Below, piece by piece: positions 51,475 through 59,513 of a DNA stretch of 64,000 bases. The stretch is from positions 4,319,541 through 4,383,540 of the forward strand of contig NC_016943.1 of assembly GCF_000284015.1 (NCBI RefSeq). The letters run 5' to 3'. The translations under genes were made by a program, and so were the position numbers. The notes beneath the pieces were generated by a model. It had not been told where the DNA came from and ran no database searches. It worked only from the letters and a program-made list of their open reading frames with translations. This DNA is from Blastococcus saxobsidens DD2 (GTDB lineage Bacteria > Actinomycetota > Actinomycetes > Mycobacteriales > Geodermatophilaceae). Numbering within the stretch: position 1 is the stretch's first letter; every line of letters begins with the position of its first letter.

Positions 51475-53556
51475 TCAGCAGCGGACGGCGGCCGCCTCGG
51501 GTTCCGGGGCGGCCGCCGCCGTCTCGACGGCCGGTTGCTCAGCGGCAGCGGGTGCGCCCGTCTCCACCGGGACGACGCCGGTGAAGCCGGGGCCGATGAC
51601 CAGCTGGACGGTCGCCCCCAGGGAGTCGCTGGGCTGCAGGACCGCACCGGGGACGGCCGCGGCCACGGTGCGGGCCTGCTCGAGCGCCCCGGCGCCGTAG
51701 CGCACCACGCTCTCGGCGACCGTGCCCAGCTCGTTGCCCACGGCGCCCACGCCGAAACCCGCTGCGCGGAGGGCGTCGGCGACGGTCGCCGCCAGGCCGG
51801 TGGTGCCGGTGCCGTTCAGCACGTCGACGGTGATGCCGGCGGGCGGCACGGTGAGGGGTTCGGGCCCCGGCGGCGGCTCAGGGGCTGCCTCGGGGACGGG
51901 GGCGGCCTCGGGGACGGCCGTCTGCGCCTCGAGCAGCTCTTCGGGGAGCCGGGCGCCCTGGATGATTTCGTCGAACAACGCCCGCGTCGCCGCCCCGTCC
52001 AGGAGGACGTAGGACTGGTCCGTGCCGGCCGGGACGTAGCCGACCTGCGTGACCGGCAACCCGGCCCGCTGCACCGCGTCGCCGGAGAGGTCGCCGAGCG
52101 TCCCGGCGAGCACCCGGAGGTCCCCGAGAGTGGTCTGCTCGTCGAGCGTCAGTGCGTCCGCCGCGCGGGTCACGAACCGGGTGAGCGTCACCGGATTCAG
52201 CAGGTTCTCCGCCGACATCGCCGCCCGGAGCGTCGAGGTGAGCAGCCGCTGGGCCCGCTCCGCGGCCGCCGCGCCGGTGCCGTCGGTCGCCGGGTCGCCG
52301 GGCTGCAGGAAGCCCGCGGCGCCCGCACCCGAGAGCTCGGAGGGGCCGGCCGGCGGCGGGGTCGCCGCGGCGGCGATCACCTCGGAGGGCACCACGCAGA
52401 CCGGGACCCCGCCGAGGGCGTCCACCAAGCCCGGGAGCTCCGCCAGGTCCACGCCGAGGTAGTGGTCGATCCGCAGGCCCGACAGCTGCTGGACGGTGCG
52501 CACCATGCAGGCGGGGCCCCCCTCGAGCAGCGAGCTGGCGAACGCCTCGGTGACCGGATTGCGCAGGTCGCCGTCCGCGGTGCGGCAGATCGGGGTGTCC
52601 ACCAGCGCCGTAGGCGGCACGCTGACCAGCACCGCACGGTCGCCGTCGGCCGAGACGGACACCACCAGGGTGGCCACCGACGCCGCGCCGTCCTGGCCCG
52701 GGACGCCCGTGCCGACGACGAGGTACGTCTGGGTGGCGTCCTGCAGCTCCGGGGCGAGCACCTCGAGGCCGTCGACGGCGAGCGCGTCCACCCGGGAGAT
52801 CCGCTGGTCGACGTAGAAGTACAGCGCGAGGTGGTAGAGGAGGACGACGCCCACGATCCCGGCCAGGGCGATGGCTGCGCGCACCAGCCGGCGGCGGCCG
52901 GGGCTGCGCGGCGGACGCCCGGCGGCGGGCCGGCGGCGGGTGGCACCGGCCGGTGCCGGCGCCGGGATTCCCGGCAGCGGCGGGATCGGGCCGCTGCGCC
53001 GGGAGGGCCGCTCGTCCGGGGCCCAGGCGGCGGGAGCCGGTACGGGGACCTCGCGGACCCCGGGGACCGGCGGCAGACCGGACTGCGGGGTCGGCACAGG
53101 GGCCGGCTGACTCTGCGGAACTGCGGGCAGGCCCGGCTGCGCCGCGGGTACCGGAGGGGAACCGGAACGCGGGGTCGCCGACCCTGCGGGTCCCGCGGTG
53201 GCGGCGCCGGGAACCGGCGGCAGCCCGGCCCGGACCGCCGGACCGTCGGCGCCCCCGGGACCGGTGGCGGCGCCGGATCCGTCCGTCCGCCGATCCGCGC
53301 GACGGTTCTGCTCCGGCCGGTCACGGGCCGCGGCAGCCGCCTCGCGGCGCGGACCCGCGCCCGGCGCCGGGTCGGCCGTGCCGCGGCGGGCGGCCCGCCG
53401 GCTCCCGACCGCGCTCCCCTGACGGGCCAGCAGTTGCTCGACGGTCACCGGGTCGGCGCCGGCCCCGGCGCTGCGCCCGCGGCGGGTGCGCCCGGGGACG
53501 TCGCGGTCGCCCGCTCCGCCGCGCGTCGGCTCATCCCCCACAGGTGTCGACACCTT
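51475..53556 (-). CDS. LCP-like / LytR_C protein with degenerate LCP active site
   Basis: About 693 aa. A long Arg/Pro/Ala-rich cytoplasmic part with LPPVPG-type repeats occupies residues 1-220. One transmembrane helix (LVRAAIALAGIVGVVLLYHL) is at about 223-247. An LCP-like domain follows (YLVVGTGVPGQDGAASVATL, DHYLGVDLAELPGLVDALGG), and a C-terminal LytR_C domain (ITVDVLNGTGTTGLAATVAD, LGATVQLVIGPGF). LCP enzymes attach glycopolymers to peptidoglycan; here the usual SDSR, RSDT and PRD residues are replaced (VGTG, ASVAT, PPTAL). Catalysis is therefore doubtful. The start is probably GTG 53556; 53610 is possible. Confidence 0.82.
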   Translation of the reverse strand, partial: KVSTPVGDEPTRGGAGDRDVPGRTRRGRSAGAGADPVTVEQLLARQGSAVGSRRAARRGTADPAPGAGPRREAAAAARDRPEQNRRADRRTDGSGAATGPGGADGPAVRAGLPPVPGAATAGPAGSATPRSGSPPVPAAQPGLPAVPQSQPAPVPTPQSGLPPVPGVREVPVPAPAAWAPDERPSRRSGPIPPLPGIPAPAPAGATRRRPAAGRPPRSPGRRRLVRAAIALAGIVGVVLLYHLALYFYVDQRISRVDALAVDGLEVLAPELQDATQTYLVVGTGVPGQDGAASVATLVVSVSADGDRAVLVSVPPTALVDTPICRTADGDLRNPVTEAFASSLLEGGPACMVRTVQQLSGLRIDHYLGVDLAELPGLVDALGGVPVCVVPSEVIAAAATPPPAGPSELSGAGAAGFLQPGDPATDGTGAAAAERAQRLLTSTLRAAMSAENLLNPVTLTRFVTRAADALTLDEQTTLGDLRVLAGTLGDLSGDAVQRAGLPVTQVGYVPAGTDQSYVLLDGAATRALFDEIIQGARLPEELLEAQTAVPEAAPVPEAAPEPPPGPEPLTVPPAGITVDVLNGTGTTGLAATVADALRAAGFGVGAVGNELGTVAESVVRYGAGALEQARTVAAAVPGAVLQPSDSLGATVQLVIGPGFTGVVPVETGAPAAAEQPAVETAAAAPEPEAAAVRC

Positions 53557-53696
53557 CTCGTCGTCCGCACGTCCGTGTCCCGTCGTCCCACGATACGGGG
53601 GCCGGACCATCTACCACGCCGACGCGCGGCACGGACGGGTGAGGGATGCGGCCAATCGAATGGTGGCCGACCCGGTCACTGCGTAGCGTCTTCGCG

Positions 53697-54623
53697 GTGC
53701 GACTGCCCTCCGTGCCCGGTCCCTCCGACGTCCTCGCCCTGGTCGACGGCGTGCGCGACGGTGTCGGTGACGCACTGGCACTCGTCCCCCGTGCGGCCAC
53801 CGCGCTGGGCCGACTGGAGGAGCTGCTCGACCGGGTGTCGGGGATCGTCGACCGGGCGGAGTCGCTGGTCGACCGGGTGGGCGACACCCTGACCCGGGTC
53901 GACGACACCCGCGCCCGCGCGGACGAGGCCATCGAGGGCGTCGGCCGGACCAAGCAGAAGGCCGACCAAGCCATCGCCGGCGTCGGCGAGACCAAACAGA
54001 AGGCCGACCAAGCCATCGCCGGCGTCGGCGAAACCAAACAGAAGGCCGACCAAGCCATCGCCGGCGTCGGCGAAACCAAACAGAAGGCCGACCAAGCCAT
54101 CGCCGGCGTCGGCGAAACCAAACAGAAGGCCGACCAAGCCATCGCCGGCGTCGGCGAAACCAAACAGAAGGCCGACCAAGCCATCGCCGGCGTCGGCGAA
54201 ACCAAACAGCGAGCCGACGAAGCCATCGAGCAGGTGGGCGGCACGATCGGCCGGGCCGACGGCCTCGTCGGGCGGGCCGAGGGGCTGGTCGGCCGGGTGG
54301 AGCCGCTGCTCGAGGACTATGAGCCGGCGTTGACCGCGCTCGCGCCGTCCATGCGGCGGCTGTCTGCGTCGTTCGACCCGTCCGAGGTCGATGCGCTGAT
54401 CACGCTGATCGACCGGCTGCCCCAGCTCGTGGTGCACCTGGACGAGGACATCCTGCCGGTCCTGGAGACGTTGGGGACCGTCGGTACCGACGTCCACGAC
54501 CTGGTCGACACCGTCCAGGACATGCGCCAGATCGTGAAGGGCTTCCCCGGCTCGAAGCTGTTCCGCCGCCGCGGTGCAGAGGAGATCGCCGACGACGACG
54601 CGCGGGAGGGCGCCCGCTCCTGA
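53697..54623 (+). CDS. coiled-coil protein with six identical 14-residue repeats
   Basis: A 308-aa, almost entirely helical protein. Residues about 30-85 give a heptad-like region (LEELLDRVSGIVDRAESLVD). Next are degenerate and then perfect copies of KADQAIAGVGETKQ (six identical) and a variant RADEAIEQVGGTIG. The C-terminal half has ALTALAPSMRRLSASFDPSE, LPQLVVHLDEDILPVLETLG and a basic end (KLFRRRG). No signal peptide or membrane segment. GTG 53697 is preceded by TAGCGT at seven bases, so a leaderless start is likely. Resembles other actinobacterial coiled-coil proteins of unknown function. Confidence 0.82.
   Translation: MRLPSVPGPSDVLALVDGVRDGVGDALALVPRAATALGRLEELLDRVSGIVDRAESLVDRVGDTLTRVDDTRARADEAIEGVGRTKQKADQAIAGVGETKQKADQAIAGVGETKQKADQAIAGVGETKQKADQAIAGVGETKQKADQAIAGVGETKQKADQAIAGVGETKQRADEAIEQVGGTIGRADGLVGRAEGLVGRVEPLLEDYEPALTALAPSMRRLSASFDPSEVDALITLIDRLPQLVVHLDEDILPVLETLGTVGTDVHDLVDTVQDMRQIVKGFPGSKLFRRRGAEEIADDDAREGARS
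53958..54209. repeat. tandem 42-bp repeat, six copies, inside the coiled-coil gene
   Basis: Six direct copies of a 42-bp unit beginning AAGGCCGACCAAGCCATCGC. Copies 2-6 are identical by eye; copy 1 differs at a GAG/GAA codon. The unit uses AAA, GAA and CAA codons that are rare elsewhere in the window. Confidence 0.92.
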
Positions 54624-54647
54624 GCCGGCGCCCTCCCTCCGCCCCGA

Positions 54648-55124
54648 TCAGGAGGAGGCCGGCGGTTCCGGGTCCTGAGCGCCCGGGCCGGGCCCGGTCT
54701 CGGTCGGGTACCCGAGGGCGCGCGCCACGTCGCCGATCCGCTCGAACGTCCCCCCCTCGGGTAGCCGCTCCAGCTCTGCCACGACGACGTCGGGCGCGCG
54801 GTGGTCGCGGGCCGCCTCCACGAGGTCCTCACGGGTACCGGGGAACGGCTGGCGGGTCAGCCAGCGGGCCAGTTCGGCCCGGGCGACCACCGCGTCCTCG
54901 GTCATGCCGACCGGCGTGCCCCCGACCAGCGTGCCGGCCGGGTCGGTGTCGATGTCGGGCCCACCTTCGGCGACCGGCTCGACCTCGCGCCACTCGTGCG
55001 CCCGGGTGGCGCGCTCGGCCTTCATCATCCCCTGGGTCTCGTGCTCGAGCTCCTCGTCGAGCCGCGGGTTGTGCTTGGTGCTGCGCGAGGACGCGCCGGC
55101 GAAATCGCCTGGGGACTCGGTCAC
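54648..55124 (-). CDS. DUF2795 domain-containing protein
   Basis: A 158-aa soluble protein. GTG 55124 has GGAGG five bases upstream. The C-terminal half has DUF2795-like sequence: PFPGTREDLVEAARDHRAPD, VVVAELERLPEGGTFERIGD and VARALG. The N-terminus is charged (DEELEHETQGMMKAERATRA). Function unknown; frequently found with stress or desiccation genes in Actinomycetota (general impression). Confidence 0.82.
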   Translation of the reverse strand: MTESPGDFAGASSRSTKHNPRLDEELEHETQGMMKAERATRAHEWREVEPVAEGGPDIDTDPAGTLVGGTPVGMTEDAVVARAELARWLTRQPFPGTREDLVEAARDHRAPDVVVAELERLPEGGTFERIGDVARALGYPTETGPGPGAQDPEPPASS

Positions 55125-55182
55125 GTGTTCCTCCAGTTGCTCGGGCCCGACGCCGCCGGGCATGGATCCGTCCGCGGGGAGC

Positions 55183-55392
55183 TCAGGCCTCGTCGAGCGC
55201 GCCGGGCTTGTGCACCGCGGTGCGCCCGCTCTTCTCGCTGCGGACCTCGTACTGCGGGTCGTCGTCGCTGGCCCGGACCGTGCGACCGGACGCCTCGGTG
55301 TCGGACGTGATCTTCCGCTCGACCGTGCCTTCGACGGTGTGCCCGTGGCTGTTCCAGGTGACGTGGTCACCCTTCTCGAGGTCGTCAGCCAT
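55183..55392 (-). CDS. DUF2945 (hypervirulence-associated TUDOR-like) small protein
   Basis: A 69-aa protein: KGDHVTWNSHGHTVEGTVER, then DDPQYEVRSEKSGRTAVHKP. This is the DUF2945 SH3-like barrel. The name of the fungal homologue does not imply virulence here. Good ribosome-binding site (GGAGGAGAG). Lies 58 bp upstream of the DUF2795 gene on the same strand. Confidence 0.9.
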   Translation of the reverse strand: MADDLEKGDHVTWNSHGHTVEGTVERKITSDTEASGRTVRASDDDPQYEVRSEKSGRTAVHKPGALDEA

Positions 55393-55495
55393 CTCTCTCC
55401 TCCGCTCGTGGACGGTGCTGCCTCTGCCCTGCCCCCGGCGGGCCCCGGGCACACATCGGCGCCCCGGATCCACGGCACACCTAGGCTGGAGCGAC

Positions 55496-56290
55496 GTGAG
55501 CTCTCCTGACGGCGCCGTCTTCACCGACGGCCTGCGACCGGTCGACGTCCTCACGGTCGTCGCGGTCACCGACGTGACCCCCTCGGTGCGCCGGGTGACG
55601 CTCTCGGGGGAGCCCGCCGCCGTGGCGGCGGCCGGCCCCACCGTGAACCTGCTCGTACCGCGCGTGGGCGACCCGGCGCCGCGCTGGCCGCACGTCCAGC
55701 GCGACGGCCGGATCGTGTGGCCGCAGGGCAGCCACGGGGTCGCGCTGCGCAGCTACACCGCGCGCCGCCAGGACCCCGCCGCCGGCGAGGTGGACATCGA
55801 CTTCGTCCTCCACGGGGACGGTCCGGCCGCCTCGTGGGCCGCCGCCGCGCAGCCCGGGGCCCTGCTCGGCGTCGCCGGGGCCGCGTCGCTCGCCGACCGG
55901 CCCGCCCGCTGGCTGCTGCTGGCCGGGGACGAGACGGCGCTGCCGGCGATCAGCCGGCTGCTGGCGGCCGCGGCGCCGGAGACGCTGGGCGCCGCCTACC
56001 TCGAGGTGGCCGGCCCGGAGGAGGAGCAGGCCCTCGTGGCACCCCCGGGCATCGCGCTGCACTGGCTGCACCGCGGTGCGACGGCACCGGGCGAGAGCAC
56101 CCTGCTGGTCGACGCCTTCGCGGCGCTCGACCGCCCCGAGGGGGAGGACGTCTTCGCCTGGGTGGGCGCCGAGTCGGCCACCGTGCGGGCGATCCGCGCC
56201 GACCTGCGCGGGCGGTGGGGGCTGGGCCGCAGCCAGCACCACGCGATCGGCTACTGGCGCCGCGGCCGCGCCATGGCTCCCGCCGGCTGA
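55496..56290 (+). CDS. siderophore-interacting protein (FAD/NAD(P)H ferric reductase-like)
   Basis: A 264-aa protein of the SIP family: N-terminal FAD-binding beta-barrel with LRSYTARRQDPAAGEVDIDF and VLHGDGPAASWAAAA, then an NAD(P)-binding domain RWLLLAGDETALPAISRLLA and a C-terminal GRSQHHAIGYWRRGRA. These reduce ferric siderophores in the cytoplasm. No siderophore genes adjoin it. GTG 55496 follows TAGGCT by eight bases, suggesting leaderless translation. Confidence 0.9.
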   Translation: MSSPDGAVFTDGLRPVDVLTVVAVTDVTPSVRRVTLSGEPAAVAAAGPTVNLLVPRVGDPAPRWPHVQRDGRIVWPQGSHGVALRSYTARRQDPAAGEVDIDFVLHGDGPAASWAAAAQPGALLGVAGAASLADRPARWLLLAGDETALPAISRLLAAAAPETLGAAYLEVAGPEEEQALVAPPGIALHWLHRGATAPGESTLLVDAFAALDRPEGEDVFAWVGAESATVRAIRADLRGRWGLGRSQHHAIGYWRRGRAMAPAG

Positions 56291-56350
56291 GGCACAGGAA
56301 GCAATGCCCAGGGATTCCGGCCTCAGACCATAGGCGTTGCTTCCTATGCC
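56291..56350. terminator. 18-bp imperfect inverted repeat after the SIP gene
   Basis: GGCACAGGAAGCAATGCC (56291-56308) pairs with GGCGTTGCTTCCTATGCC (56333-56350) with two G-U type mismatches and a 24-base loop. It starts at the SIP stop codon. The low-GC arms are unusual here. It could terminate SIP or be a separate element before the response regulator. Confidence 0.5.
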
Positions 56351-56362
56351 GGTGGGGCCGCA

Positions 56363-56395
56363 CGTCCAGGGAGTTCCCAGGTAGCGTCCAGGTGC
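56363..56395 (+). promoter_or_regulatory. three tandem 11-bp repeats upstream of the PhoP-like regulator
   Basis: CGTCCAGGGAG, TTCCCAGGTAG and CGTCCAGGTGC follow each other at 56363, 56374 and 56385, so CCAGG recurs every 11 bp. This spacing is typical of OmpR/PhoB-family binding sites. The third unit overlaps a TAGCGT -10-like element (56382-56387), 75 bp before the ATG. Autoregulation is the simplest reading. Confidence 0.55.
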
Positions 56396-56461
56396 AGCAC
56401 AGCCGCTCCTCCCATCCTCGGGAGGATGACGACCGTATCGGCGCACCCGACCGGGGGAGCA

Positions 56462-57190
56462 ATGTCCGGGAACCAGCCCGCGGGCCGCCCGGCCCCGGAA
56501 GCCCGCCTCCTCGTGGTGGACGACGAGCCGAACATCCGCGAGCTGCTGTCGGCGAGCCTCCGCTACGCCGGCTTCGAGGTGGCCACCGCCGCCGACGGGC
56601 AGCAGGCACTGGCGCTCGCCGCGTCGTTCCGGCCGGATCTGCTCGTCCTCGACGTGATGATGCCGGGGCTCGACGGGTTCGGCGTCGTCCGGCGGCTGCG
56701 GGAGACCGGTCGGCACACCCCGGTGCTCTTCCTGACCGCACGGGACGCACCCGAGGACAAGATCTCGGGCCTGACGCTCGGTGGCGACGACTACGTGACC
56801 AAGCCGTTCAGCCTGGACGAGGTCGTGGCCCGCATCCGCGCGGTGCTCCGCCGGACGAGCGGCGCACAGCGTGCCGCGGAGGCGCCGCGGCTCACCTTCG
56901 CCGACATCGAGCTGGACGAGGAGACCCACGAGGTCATCAAGGCCGGCGAGGTCATCAGCCTGTCGCCGACGGAGTTCAAGCTGCTGCGCTATCTCATGGC
57001 CAACGCCGGCCGGGTGCTGTCGAAGGCGCAGATCCTCGACCACGTGTGGAACTACGACTTCAACGGCGAGGCCAACGTCGTGGAGTCCTACATCTCCTAC
57101 CTCCGGCGCAAGATCGACACCACGGAGCCTCGTCTGCTGCAGACCATCCGTGGGGTCGGCTACACCCTCCGGCTGCCCCGCGGCTCCTGA
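56462..57190 (+). CDS. OmpR-family response regulator (PhoP/TrcR-like)
   Basis: A 242-aa regulator. The receiver has ARLLVVDDEPNIRELLSASL, phosphoacceptor Asp64 (LLVLDVMMPGLDGFGV) and LFLTARDAPEDKISGLTLGG followed by DDYVTKPFSLDEVVARIR. The winged helix has LTFADIELDEETHEVIKAGE, LSPTEFKLLRYLMAN and NVVESYISYLRRKIDT. It is strikingly close to M. tuberculosis PhoP, whose regulon covers envelope lipids; orthology cannot be proven here because several paralogues share these blocks. ATG 56462 has GGGGGAG upstream. Paired with the kinase 9 bp downstream. Confidence 0.93.
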   Translation: MSGNQPAGRPAPEARLLVVDDEPNIRELLSASLRYAGFEVATAADGQQALALAASFRPDLLVLDVMMPGLDGFGVVRRLRETGRHTPVLFLTARDAPEDKISGLTLGGDDYVTKPFSLDEVVARIRAVLRRTSGAQRAAEAPRLTFADIELDEETHEVIKAGEVISLSPTEFKLLRYLMANAGRVLSKAQILDHVWNYDFNGEANVVESYISYLRRKIDTTEPRLLQTIRGVGYTLRLPRGS

Positions 57191-57198
57191 GCGTGGCC

Positions 57199-58749
57199 AT
57201 GGCAACAGGGGGCCAGCGGCGCGCCGGGGCTCCGGCGGCGCCCGACGTCCCGGCCACGCACGGCGGGGGCAGCCGGGTACCGCTGCGCGTGACGCTGGTT
57301 GCGCTGCTGGTGTCCCTGGTCTCCGTCGCACTGCTGGCCACGGGCGTGGCGGCGACCTCGCTGCTGCGCGATTACCTCATCGAGCAGCAGGACGAGCAGC
57401 TGAGCGCGTGGGCCACCGGCCTGGCCGGCCGGCCGTGGGCCCTCATGGAGCAGTGCCGGGCCGGTGGGCCGGCGTACCCGGCCACCGACTACCTGGCCTG
57501 CGTCCCGCCCGGGGAGGGCGAACCGGTCGTCGTCGCCGGGCCGGTCGATGACGCCGCGCAGCGGCCTGCCCTCGACCGGGTGACCGACCGGGTACGGGAC
57601 GACGAACCGCGCGCCGCCGAGCACGGCCCGCACATGTTCACGGTGCCGGCCGAGGACCGGAGCACCTCCTGGCGGGTCGCGGCCGTCCACCTCCCGCAGG
57701 GCTACACCGCACTGCTGGCCAGCGACCTGCGGGGTGACGAGCAGGTGATCAGCAGGCTGGTGGCCATCGAGCTGGTCGTCGGTTTCATCGTCCTCACCAT
57801 GCTCGCCGCGGCCGGGCACGTCCTGGTGCGCAACAGCCTCCGGCCGCTGGCCGACGTCGAACGCACCGCGCAGGCCATCGCCGCCGGGGACCTGTCGCGC
57901 CGGGTGCCCTCCGGGGACGAGCGCACCGAGGTCGGCCGGCTCTCCACGGCGATCAACGGCATGCTCGCCCGCATCGAGAGCGCGTTCCGCGCCCAGCAGA
58001 CCTCCGAGGAGCAGGCGCGGAGCTCGGAGCACCGGATGCGCCGGTTCGTGGCGGACGCCAGCCACGAGCTGCGCACCCCGCTGACCTCCATCCGCGGCTT
58101 CGCCGAGCTCTACCGGCAGGGCGCGGTCGGCACCGAGGCGGAGGTGCGCCGGCTGATGGAACGCATCGAGGCGGAAGGCGCCCGCATGGGCCTGCTCGTG
58201 GAGGACCTGCTGCTGCTGGCCCGGGTGGATCAGCAGCGACCGCTGTCCGTCCGCCCGGTCGATCTCGCCGCCATCGCCGGCGACGCCGTGCACGACGCGC
58301 GCGCCGTCCAGCCGGACCGGCCGATCAGCCTGCACCTGGACGAGTCGCTCACGGACGCGCCGGTGGTGCTCGGCGACGAGAGCCGGCTGCGGCAGGTCGT
58401 GGGCAACCTCCTCACCAACGCGCTCACCCACACCCCGCCGGACACCCGCGTGCAGGTGTCGCTGGCCCAGGACCCCGCCGACTCCGACGTCCTCCTGCTG
58501 CGGGTCGCCGACCAGGGACCGGGCATGGCCGCCGAGGACGCGGCGCGGGCGTTCGAACGGTTCTACCGGGCCGACACCTCGCGCACCCGTGCCGCCGGCG
58601 GCACGGGCCTCGGCCTGGCCATCACCTCCTCGCTGGCCGCGGCCCACGGCGGCTCCGCCGCGCTCGAGACGGCGCCCGGCGCGGGGCTGGCCGTCACGGT
58701 GCGGCTGCCGCGCAGCGGTCCGCCCGGGGGTGGCGCGCCCGGGGTCTGA
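57199..58749 (+). CDS. sensor histidine kinase (PhoR/TrcS-like)
   Basis: A 516-aa membrane kinase. TM1 is at about 31-53 (VTLVALLVSLVSVALLATGV), an extracytoplasmic domain of about 130 residues with two cysteines (EQCRAGG, LACVPPG), TM2 at about 188-208, a HAMP domain (RPLADVERTAQAIAAGDLSR), HisKA with His289 (DASHELRTPLTSIRGFAELY), then N, G1 (ADQGPGM), F and G2 (GGTGLGLAITSSLAAAHGG) boxes. A GTG at 57193 is an alternative start. Partner of the PhoP-like regulator. Confidence 0.93.
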   Translation: MATGGQRRAGAPAAPDVPATHGGGSRVPLRVTLVALLVSLVSVALLATGVAATSLLRDYLIEQQDEQLSAWATGLAGRPWALMEQCRAGGPAYPATDYLACVPPGEGEPVVVAGPVDDAAQRPALDRVTDRVRDDEPRAAEHGPHMFTVPAEDRSTSWRVAAVHLPQGYTALLASDLRGDEQVISRLVAIELVVGFIVLTMLAAAGHVLVRNSLRPLADVERTAQAIAAGDLSRRVPSGDERTEVGRLSTAINGMLARIESAFRAQQTSEEQARSSEHRMRRFVADASHELRTPLTSIRGFAELYRQGAVGTEAEVRRLMERIEAEGARMGLLVEDLLLLARVDQQRPLSVRPVDLAAIAGDAVHDARAVQPDRPISLHLDESLTDAPVVLGDESRLRQVVGNLLTNALTHTPPDTRVQVSLAQDPADSDVLLLRVADQGPGMAAEDAARAFERFYRADTSRTRAAGGTGLGLAITSSLAAAHGGSAALETAPGAGLAVTVRLPRSGPPGGGAPGV

Positions 58750-58771
58750 GCGCCCTTGCGACGATCTTCCG

Positions 58772-59494
58772 GTGACGACGACCGACGGTTCCCCGGACCA
58801 GGGCACATCCTTCGACGCCGATCTCATGGCCGCGTCGGTCGATCTGGCCGTCGAGCTCCGGCGGCTGATCGAGCTCTCGGCGATCACCACGGCCGACGCG
58901 GCGGCGGTGCGCTCCGCCGCCGAGCTGGCGCGCGCGGCCGCCGAGCGGCTCGAGGGCCCGCGCCGCCCGCTGTCCCAGCTCCCGCGCCTCGACGACCCCG
59001 CCGCCCGGCGCCGGACGTTCAACCCGGTCAGCGGCGTGGCCAACGGCATGGCCCCGCCGCTGCGGTTCCACGTGGCGGACGGCGTGGTGAGCGCCGAGGC
59101 CACCCTCGGCGCGGCCTACGAGGGCCCGCCCACCTTCCTGCACGGCGGCATGAGTGCGCTGTTCATGGACCAGGTGCTGGGCGACACCGCCGCCGCCAAC
59201 GGCCTGTGGGGCATGACCGCGCACCTGGAGCTGGACTACCGCCGGCCCGTTCCGCTCGGCCGCCGGCTGGCCTTCCGAGGTTGGCTCGAGCAGACCTCGG
59301 GCCGCAAGTCGGTCATCGCCGGGTCCATCGCCCTCGCCGAGGCGCCGGACCAGCCACTGGTGGAGGCGCGCGGGATCTTCGTCATGCCGCGGCCGGAGAA
59401 GTTGGCGTCCTACTTCGGCTCGGTCACCGATTCCTCCGGCGTGCACCGCCCGCCGGGCAACGCCGGGGATGCCGCCGCCGTGGAGCCGGGCTGA
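58772..59494 (+). CDS. PaaI-like hotdog-fold thioesterase
   Basis: A 240-aa protein. The N-terminal half is helical; the hotdog domain follows: GPPTFLHGGMSALFMDQVLG (the HGG-x-x-x-x-x-D active-site pattern), GMTAHLELDYRRPVPLGRRL and VEARGIFVMPRPEKLASYF. Likely hydrolyses acyl-CoA thioesters; the physiological substrate is unknown. GTG 58772. Confidence 0.88.
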   Translation: MTTTDGSPDQGTSFDADLMAASVDLAVELRRLIELSAITTADAAAVRSAAELARAAAERLEGPRRPLSQLPRLDDPAARRRTFNPVSGVANGMAPPLRFHVADGVVSAEATLGAAYEGPPTFLHGGMSALFMDQVLGDTAAANGLWGMTAHLELDYRRPVPLGRRLAFRGWLEQTSGRKSVIAGSIALAEAPDQPLVEARGIFVMPRPEKLASYFGSVTDSSGVHRPPGNAGDAAAVEPG

Positions 59495-59513
59495 TCCGAC
59501 TACGGTGAGATGC

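Noticed and set aside
53958..54209. Possible CRISPR array
   Set aside because: The 42-bp units are directly adjacent without spacers, keep a reading frame, and no cas gene is present.
53531..54497. Minus-strand frames with repeated hydrophobic units (LLFGFADAGDGLVG, FCLVSPTPAMAWSA)
   Set aside because: They are only the antisense reading of the 42-bp repeats. The plus-strand reading has a leaderless start and a sensible coiled coil.
55183..55392. DUF2945 'hypervirulence' protein as a pathogenicity marker
   Set aside because: The name comes from a fungal homologue; the bacterial family is widespread in soil organisms.
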